Source of the DNA: Acidobacteriota bacterium
Lineage (GTDB): Bacteria; Acidobacteriota; Vicinamibacteria; Vicinamibacterales; UBA8438
Length of the DNA stretch: 64,000 bases
Assembly: GCA_009838525.1 (NCBI GenBank)
Contig: VXRJ01000016.1
Location: 62,001-126,000, forward strand
Reading direction: 5' to 3'
Below are positions 49,791 to 58,900 of this stretch, piece by piece. The notes below the pieces were generated by a model. The model was given only the letters and a program-made list of their open reading frames with translations. It was not told the origin of the DNA and ran no database searches. The translations under genes and the position numbers were made by a program. The number at the start of each line of letters is the position of its first letter. Position 1 is the stretch's first letter.

Positions 49791-50024
49791 CGAACGGGCT
49801 GGGTGGACAGGTCCCGGTGGATTATGCATACTCGGGGCCAGTTTCAGAGTGGCCGCGGATCGGGACGAGAATGCCGCAAACAGCCCATTTTACTTGGATC
49901 GAGGCAGAGATCACCCTCCGGACTCCGGATGCCATCCCGGTCATTTGGATCTTGAATTCAGGATCTTGAACACTCCGGACACCGTAGGGACGCGGTCACG
50001 AACGGCCGCAAAGGAGCAGGACCG

Positions 50025-50594
50025 ATGTCGTTTCGCAACGCACTCATGGGCGGGATGTTGAGCATGATGATGATGGTACCCGGGCAGGCGGCGGCGCAGA
50101 ATCCGGTCGTGGTGATGGAGACCAGCATGGGCAACATCACGATCGAGCTTCTTCAGGAGCAGGCGCCGATCACGGTGGAGAACTTTCTTCAGTACGTCGA
50201 CGACGGTTTCTATTCCGGAACCGTGTTCCATCGGGTGATCGAGGGCTTCATGATTCAGGGAGGCGGGTTGACCGCGAACCTCAGCGAGAAGCAGACCCGC
50301 GCGCCCATCAGGAACGAAGCGGACAACGGCGTCAGCAACGACCGCGGAACCATTTCCATGGCGCGTACCAACGTGGTCGACAGCGCGACCGCGCAGTTCT
50401 TCATCAACACCGTCAACAACGCCCGCAGCCTCGACCATCAGGGCCAGCAGAACTTCGGTTACGCCGTCTTCGGCCGCGTGACGGAGGGCATGGACGTGGT
50501 GGACGCGATCGCCGGCGTCAACACGGGACGGCAGGGACCGCACCAGAATGTCCCCGTCGAGACGATCACCATCACGGCCGTCTCGCGACAGTAG
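50025..50594 (+). CDS. exported cyclophilin-type peptidyl-prolyl isomerase, first of a tandem pair
   Basis: A 189-residue periplasmic prolyl isomerase. The signal peptide MSFRNALMGGMLSMMMMVPG is unusually Met-rich. The domain has TSMGNITIELLQEQAP, TVENFLQYVDDGFYSGTVFH, RVIEGFMIQGGG, GTISMARTNVVDSATAQFFI and YAVFGRVTEGMDVVDAI, including the catalytic Arg, Phe and Gln. GGAGCAGG lies before the ATG. The upstream 195 bases hold a 10-bp direct repeat. The gene ends 10 bases before its paralogue. Confidence 0.92.
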   Translation: MSFRNALMGGMLSMMMMVPGQAAAQNPVVVMETSMGNITIELLQEQAPITVENFLQYVDDGFYSGTVFHRVIEGFMIQGGGLTANLSEKQTRAPIRNEADNGVSNDRGTISMARTNVVDSATAQFFINTVNNARSLDHQGQQNFGYAVFGRVTEGMDVVDAIAGVNTGRQGPHQNVPVETITITAVSRQ

Positions 50595-50604
50595 GCGGAT
50601 CCGA

Positions 50605-51219
50605 ATGAAGCGTACCGGGCGGCCCCGTTCGATCGTCGCTGTCGTCTGCCTTCTTGCCGTGCTTGCCGTCGCCGGCCCCGCGCCGGCGGCGGCGCAGGAC
50701 GCGCCTCCCAACCCGCACGTCGTCGTCGAGACCACGATGGGCGACTTCACCATCGAGCTGCTGCGGCCCGACGCGCCGGCGTCCGTCACCAACTTCCTCA
50801 CCTACGTGCAGGATGGCTTCTATGACGGCCTGGTCTTCCACCGCGTCATCCGCGACGTGATCATTCAGGGCGGGGGGTTCCTGGAGGATCTGACGCCGAG
50901 GGTCGAGGGTCTTCGGGGCCCCATCCTCAACGAGGCCACCAACCGCATGCAGAACCGGCGTGGAACGGTTGCCATGGCGCGCCTCGGCGAGCCGAATTCC
51001 GCCCGCGCGCAATTCTTCGTCAACGTCAACCACAACGGTTCGTTCGATCACCGCGACCTGACGGCCCGAGGCTATGGCTACGCCGTCTTCGGACGGATCG
51101 TTGACGGAATGGACGTGGTGGACGATATCTCGCGCGTCCGGACGACACGGGTCGATCGCATGGACGACGTCCCGCGCGATCCGGTCATCATCAAGACCAT
51201 TCGCCGCGTCGAGCCCTGA
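50605..51219 (+). CDS. exported cyclophilin-type peptidyl-prolyl isomerase, second of a tandem pair
   Basis: A 204-residue paralogue of the preceding gene with its own signal peptide (IVAVVCLLAVLAVAGPAPAAAQ). Matching motifs are TTMGDFTIELLRPDAP, VTNFLTYVQDGFYDGLVFH, RVIRDVIIQGGGF, GTVAMARLGEPNSARAQFF and YAVFGRIVDGMDVVDDI. The two proteins share every motif but differ throughout, so the duplication is old. ATG 50605 gives the correct signal peptide. It ends five bases before the acyl-ligase fusion. Confidence 0.92.
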   Translation: MKRTGRPRSIVAVVCLLAVLAVAGPAPAAAQDAPPNPHVVVETTMGDFTIELLRPDAPASVTNFLTYVQDGFYDGLVFHRVIRDVIIQGGGFLEDLTPRVEGLRGPILNEATNRMQNRRGTVAMARLGEPNSARAQFFVNVNHNGSFDHRDLTARGYGYAVFGRIVDGMDVVDDISRVRTTRVDRMDDVPRDPVIIKTIRRVEP

Positions 51220-51224
51220 CGAAC

Positions 51225-54056
51225 GTGGACGCCGGCGCAAGCGTAGAGGAACGCGTCCTCGACGTCATTGCGGAGCTGGCGGGTGAGTTGCGCGGCGGCG
51301 CGGACGGCGGCGCCATCGATGTCAAGCGCGGCGACTCCCTCGAGACCGACCTCGGGATCAGCAGCCTCGAACGGGTCGAGCTGCTGATCCGCCTGGAACG
51401 GAGTTTCGGCGTCCGCCTGGGCGACGACGCCATGATGGAGGCGGAGACGCCGGCCGACCTGGCGGCGGCGATCGCCGCGGCGGCAGCCACGCCCGCCGCC
51501 GCGAGGACGACGCCCTCCGAGGTGAGCGCCTCGAGGACGGAAGCGGCTGGCGCGGCGGCCGTCGAGGCGACCGTCGCCACACCCTCGACGGACGGCCCGC
51601 CGGTACATGCGCGCTCGATCGTCGAGGCGCTCGCCTGGCATGTCGAGCGGACCCCCGACCGCGTCCACATCCACCTGCGCGAGGACGACGGCAGCGAAAC
51701 CCCGCTGACCTACGCCTGGCTGTGGGACGAGGCGCGCGCGGTGGCGGGCGGCCTGGCGGCGCGCGGCCTGGGACGCGGCGACCGCGTCGCCCTCATGCTC
51801 CGGACCGAGCGCGCCTTCTTTCCCATCTTCATCGGCACGCTGATGGCGGGCTGCGTCCCCGCTCCGCTCTATCCGCCGTTCCGCGCCGACCGGATCGAGG
51901 AATACGCCTCGCGGCAGGTGGCGATCCTGCGCAACGCGGGCGCGCGCCTGCTCGTGGCGTTCCCGGAGGTGCAGCGAGTGGCGGGCCTCCTGAAACAGCG
52001 GGCGCCTTCCCTCGAGGCCATCGTCGGCACGGACGCGCTCGGCGGTGAGGCGCGGCGGCCGGCGACGGCGACGGGGGACGACGCGGCGCTCATTCAGTAC
52101 ACGTCCGGCAGCACCGGGGAACCGAAGGGCGTGCTGCTCACGAACGCCAACCTGCTGGCCAATATCCGCGCCATCATCGAGCGCCTCGACTTCCGCGCGC
52201 ACGACGTCGGCGTGAGCTGGCTGCCCCTCTACCACGACATGGGGCTGATCGGCGCCTGGCTCGGCACGCTCTACACCGGCGCGCCGCTCGCGCTGATGTC
52301 GCCGCTCGCTTTCCTTTCCCGGCCGGTGCGATGGCTGCAGGCGCTCTCCACCCACCGCGGCACCGTCTCGCCGGCGCCCAACTTCGCGTACGACCTCTGC
52401 GTGTCACGGATTTCGGACGACGAGCTAGAGGGGCTGGATCTGCGCTCGGTCCGCACGCTGCTCAACGGATCCGAGGCGGTGTCGCCCGATACGTTGCGGC
52501 GCTTCAACGAACGGTTCGCGCCGTACGGACTCGATCCGACCGCCATGCAGCCCGTCTACGGCCTTGCCGAATGCTCCGTCGGCCTGGCGACGCCGACCAT
52601 GGGGACGCCGTTCCGGATCGACCGGATCGACCGGGAACGCTACGAGTCGTCGGCCGAGGCGGCGCCAGCGGCGGCCGACGACGCCCACGCCCTGGAGTTC
52701 GTCTCCTGCGGCCGGGCCCTGGATGGTCACGACATGGCAGTGGTGGACGATGCGAACGTCCCGGTGCCGGAGCGCCGACGCGGCCGGATCCGCTTTCGCG
52801 GTCCGTCGGCGACCAGCGGCTACTTCCGCAATCCCGAGGCGACGGGCGCGCTGATCGGCAGCGACGGCTGGCTCGAGACCGGCGACCTGGGCTACCTCGC
52901 GGACGGCGATCTCTTCATCACCGGCCGTTCGAAGGACCTCATCATCAAGGCGGGACGCAACCTCGCCCCGCCCGAAGCGGAAGAGCTGGCCAGCGCGGTC
53001 GACGGCATCCGGGCCGGCTGCGTCGCCGCTTTCGGCGTGCGCGACGAGACGCGCGGCACCGAACAGTTCGTCATCATCGCGGAGACGCGCGTCACCGAGG
53101 CCAAGGCGCGCACCGGACTCCGCCAGGCGGTGAACCGCGCCATCACCGGCGCGATGGGCGTCGCCCCGGATCGCATCGTGCTTGCCCCGCCCGGATCGGT
53201 CCTCAAGACGTCGAGCGGCAAGATCCGCCGCGGCGCGACGCGCGACGCCTGGGTCAGCGGAGCGATCGACCGCGGCCAAGCCAACATGGCGGCTCAGTGG
53301 ATCCGCCTCGGGGCCGCCGCGGCGGGCGCGATGGCGGCCCGGCAGACCGCCCGGGCCGCGCGCCTGCTCTTCAGCGTCTACGCCTACACCGTCGTCTTCG
53401 GCACCGCCATCCCCGCCTCCGTTCTCCTGCGGTTCTGGCCGCAGGGCGGGCAATCAGACGCGCTCGTCGGCCGCTGGACGCGCCTGGTCATGGCGCTCGG
53501 ACGGTGCCCCATCGAGGTCGTGATGCCGGAGCGCGGGTCCATCGAGCCGCCCGTCGTCTTCGTCGCCAATCACGCCAGCTTCCTCGATCCGCCGGTGATG
53601 ATGGCGACTCTGCCGTTCGGCGCCCGCTTCGCGGCCAAGGCGAAGCTGGCGCGCTATCCGCTCGTCGGCCTCGCGATTCGCAAGGGCAGCCACATCCGCC
53701 TGCACAAGACGGATCAGGCCCAGCGCATCGAGGAGGCGTCCAGCATGGGCGCGCCGCTCGACGCCGGCGAGGCGCTCTTCATCTTCCCCGAGGGAACCTT
53801 CGACCGGGCCCCACGTCTACTCCCGTTCCGGCTCGGCGCCTTCCGCGCCGCCGTCGACGCCGGCTGCCCCATCGTCCCCGTCGCCATCCGCGGCACCCGG
53901 CACATCTGGCCCGCCGACACGCTGCTGCTCCGTCCCGGCCCGATCACCGTCACCTTCGGCGAACCCATCCACCCGAAGGGAACCGACTGGTCGGAAATCG
54001 TGCGCCTGCGCGACGAGGCGCGAGCCTTCATCTCCACGCACTGCGGCGAGCCCTAG
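51225..54056 (+). CDS. ACP - fatty-acyl-AMP ligase - acyltransferase fusion
   Basis: A 943-residue three-domain protein starting at GTG 51225. An acyl-carrier domain (about 1-85) with the attachment Ser 47 in DLGISSLERVELL comes first (Ser-Ser instead of the usual Asp-Ser). After an Ala/Pro linker, an AMP-binding ligase (about 130-690) has TSGSTGEPKGVLLTN, WLPLYHDMGLIGAWL and YGLAECSVGLA and closes with LKTSSGKIRRGAT; the HDMGLIG segment favours the FAAL subgroup that loads carrier proteins. The C-terminal PlsC-type acyltransferase (about 750-943) shows NHASFLDPPVMM and IFPEGTFDRAPRLLPFR. It can in principle activate a fatty acid, hold it as acyl-ACP and pass it to a lipid acceptor. Confidence 0.88.
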   Translation: MDAGASVEERVLDVIAELAGELRGGADGGAIDVKRGDSLETDLGISSLERVELLIRLERSFGVRLGDDAMMEAETPADLAAAIAAAAATPAAARTTPSEVSASRTEAAGAAAVEATVATPSTDGPPVHARSIVEALAWHVERTPDRVHIHLREDDGSETPLTYAWLWDEARAVAGGLAARGLGRGDRVALMLRTERAFFPIFIGTLMAGCVPAPLYPPFRADRIEEYASRQVAILRNAGARLLVAFPEVQRVAGLLKQRAPSLEAIVGTDALGGEARRPATATGDDAALIQYTSGSTGEPKGVLLTNANLLANIRAIIERLDFRAHDVGVSWLPLYHDMGLIGAWLGTLYTGAPLALMSPLAFLSRPVRWLQALSTHRGTVSPAPNFAYDLCVSRISDDELEGLDLRSVRTLLNGSEAVSPDTLRRFNERFAPYGLDPTAMQPVYGLAECSVGLATPTMGTPFRIDRIDRERYESSAEAAPAAADDAHALEFVSCGRALDGHDMAVVDDANVPVPERRRGRIRFRGPSATSGYFRNPEATGALIGSDGWLETGDLGYLADGDLFITGRSKDLIIKAGRNLAPPEAEELASAVDGIRAGCVAAFGVRDETRGTEQFVIIAETRVTEAKARTGLRQAVNRAITGAMGVAPDRIVLAPPGSVLKTSSGKIRRGATRDAWVSGAIDRGQANMAAQWIRLGAAAAGAMAARQTARAARLLFSVYAYTVVFGTAIPASVLLRFWPQGGQSDALVGRWTRLVMALGRCPIEVVMPERGSIEPPVVFVANHASFLDPPVMMATLPFGARFAAKAKLARYPLVGLAIRKGSHIRLHKTDQAQRIEEASSMGAPLDAGEALFIFPEGTFDRAPRLLPFRLGAFRAAVDAGCPIVPVAIRGTRHIWPADTLLLRPGPITVTFGEPIHPKGTDWSEIVRLRDEARAFISTHCGEP
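54013..54056 (+). repeat. 44-bp duplicated 3' end, copy in the acyltransferase gene
   Basis: The last 44 bases of the fusion gene, including the TAG, recur at 55763-55806 with 42 matches. Both copies encode EARAFISTHCG followed by Glu-Pro or Gly-Pro. In this gene the segment continues a natural acyltransferase helix, so this copy looks original. Confidence 0.85.
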
Positions 54057-54063
54057 CCGGTGC

Positions 54064-54081
54064 GCCGGCGTCCACGCCGGC
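54064..54081 (-). repeat. GCCGGC-armed palindromic element, copy 8
   Basis: GCCGGCGTCCACGCCGGC preceded by GGTGC (54060-54064 region), eight bases after the stop of the acyl-ligase fusion. Position and hairpin suggest a possible role in 3'-end formation. Confidence 0.75.
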
Positions 54082-54164
54082 ACTAGCCGAGCTACCAGGA
54101 GTCCGCGGGCACGCTCCGGCCCCGGAACGCCTCCGCCAACGTGATCCGCCGCCGACGCCTGCGA

Positions 54165-54581
54165 TCAAGGAACCCACTCATGCCGTTCTCCACCCCGGCT
54201 GTCCAGATCCCTTGGGTCTGGCAGTGCCCCGTGCCGAAGGAACGCGCCCGGCGCGAATACCAACGCATTCATCCGAATCGGACGGATAGGTGACAGGACC
54301 CAGGTCCTGTCGAGGAATCGTTCTGGCTCGTCCACCCACGCCGGCGGTTCGTGCCCGTGAAGTCGTGCCACGTGCTCCACCACCGCAGCCAGGAGCGCGT
54401 CCCACTTCGTGTGCGTCAATGGCACGCGCTCCGCCAGCGCTTCCCGTTGCTCCGCCTCGCTGCAGGCATGGAATCCCCGCGGCAAGCCGTGCACGACCAT
54501 CCGATAGATGTCCGTTTCCGGCCAGCCCTCCGCGACTCCCTTGATGTAGTTCGACAACGAGAAACGCAGTGTTCCGCTCAT
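54165..54581 (-). CDS. conserved-looking hypothetical protein
   Basis: A 138-residue cytoplasmic protein without signal peptide. It begins GTLRFSLSNYIKGVAEGWPE, has a helical middle (KWDALLAAVVEHVARLHG) and a Trp/Pro-rich C-terminal part, PAWVDEPERFLDRTWVL, followed by RHGALPDPRDLDSRGGER. The composition is protein-like rather than GC-shadow-like. I do not recognise the family; the DPRDLDSRGG tail recalls small proteins seen near toxin-antitoxin loci, but that is only an impression. The opposite strand in this interval has no better frame. Confidence 0.6.
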   Translation of the reverse strand: MSGTLRFSLSNYIKGVAEGWPETDIYRMVVHGLPRGFHACSEAEQREALAERVPLTHTKWDALLAAVVEHVARLHGHEPPAWVDEPERFLDRTWVLSPIRPIRMNALVFAPGAFLRHGALPDPRDLDSRGGERHEWVP

Positions 54582-54677
54582 CGTTAACAGAGTACCCCGA
54601 GCACCCTTGAGGAGCGCGGCGGCGTGAGCCGAATTCTCCCCCGATTGCGCACCACCAGACAGAGGGAGGAAACACCG

Positions 54678-55247
54678 ATGCGGAGCTCACCGATCGCCCT
54701 GTCTGCCGTCGCCGCCACCCTGGCGCTTGCCGTCCTCGCCCCGTGGCCGGCCAACGGTCAAGCCCGGACCGCCGACGTCCGGGTCGCGTGGGGCTACAAC
54801 TACGGCCTGGACGACACGCCACCTCACGGCCTGGTCGGCGGTCTCTCGGCCACCGTCCCGGTCACGGATCACCTTCGTGTCGGCGGCGAAGTCCAGAAGG
54901 TAAACCAGTTCGGCCCCTACAACGACTACCAGAGCCGCGCGCTGCTCGCGCGTGCCCTCGTCGAGTACGAACTGCTCCCGGGCCGGCGGTTCAACCCCTA
55001 CTGGATGGTCGGCGCCGGCCCCACGCAATACCGCACGCGCTATCCGGTCGGTTACGTCTACGACGAGGCCCTCGGCGACTACATCCCGACGGACGCCTTC
55101 GAATGGGACGTGCAACACCGCTTCCATTTCACCGGGGGCATCGGCCTCCGCGCCTACGTCAGCGACCACGTCTTCGTGAATCCCGAGCTCCGTTTCGGTG
55201 TCCTTCCGCTCGTTCAGGGAACCGTCGCCCTTGGCGTCTCGTTCTGA
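54678..55247 (+). CDS. outer-membrane beta-barrel protein, small
   Basis: A 189-residue exported protein (signal peptide to ANGQ). Alternating hydrophobic strands with aromatic girdles, such as VRVAWGYNYGLDD, RVGGEVQKVNQFGPYNDYQS and RFNPYWMVGAGPTQYRTRYP, and a final strand GTVALGVSF ending in Phe mark a small eight-stranded barrel of the OmpA/OmpW size class. AGGGAGGA lies eight bases before ATG 54678. It is followed 28 bases later by a lipoprotein gene, so both are probably co-expressed envelope proteins. Confidence 0.8.
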   Translation: MRSSPIALSAVAATLALAVLAPWPANGQARTADVRVAWGYNYGLDDTPPHGLVGGLSATVPVTDHLRVGGEVQKVNQFGPYNDYQSRALLARALVEYELLPGRRFNPYWMVGAGPTQYRTRYPVGYVYDEALGDYIPTDAFEWDVQHRFHFTGGIGLRAYVSDHVFVNPELRFGVLPLVQGTVALGVSF

Positions 55248-55275
55248 GAGCGCCGCCCGACAGGAGAGCAGAACC

Positions 55276-55806
55276 ATGAGACCTGCACGCATTCCGATAC
55301 GCATTGCCGTCCTGCTGGCACTGATCACGACGCTGACCGGCTGCGCGACGCTGCGGCCGGCGACACTGCCGCAACCCGCTCCCGACAACGCCCCCGACCT
55401 GACCCGCTGGGAACGCGTGCTGGTGCTGACTCCGGGTTCCCGCATCCGCGTCGAACTGGACACGGGCGGGTGGATGCGGGCCCGCTACCGCGATGCGGAC
55501 GCCGAGACGCTGACCGTGATCGACGGGACGCGGTCGACCGTGCTGCAGCGGGCGGGCGTGAAGCGCGTGCGGCTGGTCGCCACCCGCGCCGGCGAGTTCA
55601 GCATGTGGGGTCTGGGCGTGGGCAGCGCGGCCGGCGCCGTCCTGGGCATGCTTGTCGACGAGCGCGGCGCTGACACGGTGGCGTTCACCACTCCGTGGTT
55701 CGGAGGCGTCGGCGCCGCGGCAGGCGCGCTTCTGGGACTGACGCCATTGGAGACGACCGTCTACGAGGCGCGAGCCTTCATCTCGACGCACTGCGGCGGG
55801 CCCTAG
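55276..55806 (+). CDS. lipoprotein with glycine-zipper-like segment and acquired C-terminus
   Basis: A 176-residue lipoprotein with a perfect lipobox, TLTGC (Cys 23). A small beta region (VLVLTPGSRIRVELDTGG, RYRDADAETLTVIDGTRS) is followed by two Gly/Ala-rich hydrophobic stretches (GLGVGSAAGAVLGMLV and GGVGAAAGALLGL) that resemble glycine zippers. The last 14 residues (EARAFISTHCGGP and preceding Tyr) come from the duplicated 44-bp segment shared with the acyltransferase gene. A related 75-bp fragment of the middle of this gene lies at 61243. Function unknown. Confidence 0.78.
   Translation: MRPARIPIRIAVLLALITTLTGCATLRPATLPQPAPDNAPDLTRWERVLVLTPGSRIRVELDTGGWMRARYRDADAETLTVIDGTRSTVLQRAGVKRVRLVATRAGEFSMWGLGVGSAAGAVLGMLVDERGADTVAFTTPWFGGVGAAAGALLGLTPLETTVYEARAFISTHCGGP
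55763..55806 (+). repeat. 44-bp duplicated 3' end, copy in the lipoprotein gene
   Basis: Matches 54013-54056 at 42 of 44 positions. Similarity begins abruptly at the Tyr/Asp codon before EARAF and stops at the TAG. In this gene the encoded helix follows a glycine-zipper segment and looks foreign. Confidence 0.85.
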
Positions 55807-55921
55807 TTGCCAGCCCGCTACCGGTTTTTCCTTCTACTACCACCGTGACGGCATTGTCGATGCGGTGCGATACTTCCCGCGCGATTCTCTCGCATTGTTC
55901 GGTCTCGGTTGATTCTCCCAC

Positions 55922-58900
55922 TTGCAGAGGCGTACTGATGCTCCTGTATCGGGGCATGAACACGAACGGTTGCCGGCGGCGCGACCCTGTCGCCGGCAGC
56001 GGGACGCACCGGCGGGTTCTCTGGCGTCCGCCGGAGTCCTCTGCGCCGCGCTGTGCGTCGCGGTGCTCGGCAGCGGAGGCGCCGCGTTTGCGCAAACCAC
56101 CACCGACATCTGGACGGCGACTCTGACCGTCGGATCCTCGACTACGGACCCGGCCCTTCTCGGTTGGTCCTACTATGCGGATGAGTTCGATAACGACAAC
56201 CTCACCGACCGGGATTTCCGGTATGCCGGTGATGACTGGCGGTTGTCGGACTTGACGCTATCGTCGACAGATTCGAAGCTCCTGTTGGACTTCATTCGAC
56301 CCGGCACCAGTCCTGGCGTTCTGACCTCGCTGGTCTTGCACATCGGCAGAGACACCTTCGACCTGGGCCGGGTGGACAAGGACAATTATCCGGACGCCAG
56401 ATTTCATTGGTTCAACACGGGCTTGAGCTGGTCCGCCGGCGACACCTACGTGGTGAAGTTGACCGAGACAACGGACTCCCACCCTGAACCGCCGACGCTG
56501 TCGATCGACGATGCCGCACCCGTGACCGAAGGCCAGCCGGCGGAGTTCACCGTACGACTGAGCGCACCGAGCGGGACGGCGGTGACGGTGTCGTACGCGA
56601 CGGTGGACGGCACCGCCGCGGCCGGCTCGGACTACGCCGCTACGTCGGGGACGCTGCGCTTCGAACCGGGAGAGACGTCGCAGACGATCACGGTGACGAC
56701 GCTCGACGATAGCGACTCAGAGGTGGATGAGACGTTCACGTTGACGCTGAGCGCCGCCTCGGGCGCGACAATTGCGGACGGGACCGGCGTGGGGACGATC
56801 GCCGACAACGAGCCGCCCACGCTGTCGATCGACGATGCCGCGCCGGTGACCGAAGGCGAGCCGGCGGAGTTCACCGTACGGCTGAGCAGAACGAACGGGG
56901 CGGCGGTCTCGTTGACGTACACGACAGTGGACGGCACGGCCGCGGCCGGCTGGGACTACACCGCTACGTCGGGGACGCTGCGCTTCGAACCGGGAGAGAC
57001 GTCGCAGACCATCACGGTGACGACGCTCGACGATGGCGATCCGGAGGCGGATGAGACGTTCACGTTGACGCTCAGCGCCGCCTCGGGCGCGACGATTGCG
57101 GGCGGGACCGGCATGGGGACGATCACCGACAACGAGCCACCGACGCTGTCGATCGACGATGCCGCGCCGGTGACCGAAGGTGAGCCGGCGGAGTTCGCCG
57201 TACGGCTGAACAGAACGAACGGGGCCGCGGTCTCGGTGTCGTACGCGACGATGGACGACACGGCTGCGGCCGGCGCGGACTACACCGCCGCGTCGGGGAT
57301 GCTCCGCTTCGAACCGGGGGAAACGTCGCAGACGATCACGGTCACGACGCTCGACGACGACGAGTCGGAGGTGGATGAGACGTTCACGTTGGCCCTGAGC
57401 GCGGCCTCGGGCGCGACGATTGCGGGCGGGACCGGCGTGGGGACGATCATCGACAACGAGCCGCCTACCCTGTCGATCGACGATGCCGCGCCGGTGACCG
57501 AGGGCGAGCCGGCGGAGTTCACGGTACGACTGAGCAAGACGAGTGAGGCTGCGGTCTCGGTGTCGTACGCGACGGTGGACGGCACGGCCGCGGCGGGCGC
57601 GGACTACACCGCCGCGTCGGGGATGCTCCGCTTCGAGCCGGGGGAAACGACCCGCGCGGTCGTCGTGACGACAGTGGTCGACGATCTGCTGGAGAGCGCC
57701 GAAGAGTTCACGGTGGAGCTGAATTCGCCGTCGGGTGCGACGATCGCGGACGCCTCGGGGACGGGCGCCATCAGCGACGACCCGGCGCGGCGCACCGAAC
57801 TGGTCAGCCAGGTCATCCTGCCGGAGATGGGGCGGGCGTTGGCCTTCTCCGCGGTCAGGTGTCGCATCGATGAGGAGGTTGGGCGACGTCCCCCTCCCCG
57901 GCGCGGATCGGTGGCGCCGTGGCCCGACCTGTCGTTCCTTGCCGAGCAGCGTCCGGGCCGGCGCGACGCGACGGGGACGCGCCAACCGACACTGGAGCAG
58001 GCGTTCGACGGCTCGCTGTTCCTGACGCAATCGCAGGAAGAGGACAGTGGCGGACGTTTCGCGGCGTGGGGGTGCGCCGACTACCAGAACCTGAGCGGTG
58101 GCAGCGGCCCCGGGAGCGTCAACTGGAACGGCGACGTGTCGAGCTGGCAGGCGGGGGCCGACGCGCGGATCAGCCCCGACCTTCTGGCCGGCGTCTCCGT
58201 GTCCCGGTCGCGGGGCTCGTTCGACTACCACGGCGCTGGCCGGAGCCGGGAGGGCGCCGCCAGCTACGAGATGAAGCTGACCGGTCTCCATCCCTACCTG
58301 GCCTGGTCCGTCTCACCGGATCTGGACGTGTGGGGAACGGCCGGCCACGCCTGGGGGCGGCTCCTGATCGTGGACGAGCAGGCGGGAGAGGTCCATGCGA
58401 GCCCAACCACGCTGGACTCGGGGATGATGGGCGTGAACGGCCGCATACTGTCGCGCGGGGCGACGACGTTGAGGTTGAAGAGCGAATGGGCATTGGCGCA
58501 GATGGACGTCGCCCGCGACCCCGCGACGTTCGACCTGGCAACGATGAACATGCGGCGGCTGCGGCTGGGCACCGAAGTCAATCGCGAGCACGTGTACGCC
58601 TCCGGCGTGTCACTGACTCCCTGGGGGGAGCTGGGCCTGCGCCATGACGGGGGCGACGGGGAGACCGGCGCCGGGCTGGAACTGGGCGGCGGACTCCGCT
58701 ACCTGAATCGCGAGGCTGGCCTGAGCGCGGAAAGCTACGGCCGCTGGCTCACCGCGCGCAGGGGCACGCTCCGGGAATGGGGCTTTGGCGCGCTGGTCCG
58801 TTTCGCACCCGGGAGCGGTGGCCTCGGCCCGTCGGTGAGCCTGATACCGTCCTGGGGTGAGACCGCAAGCGGCGTGCGGCGTCTGTGGGAACGCGGGGCT

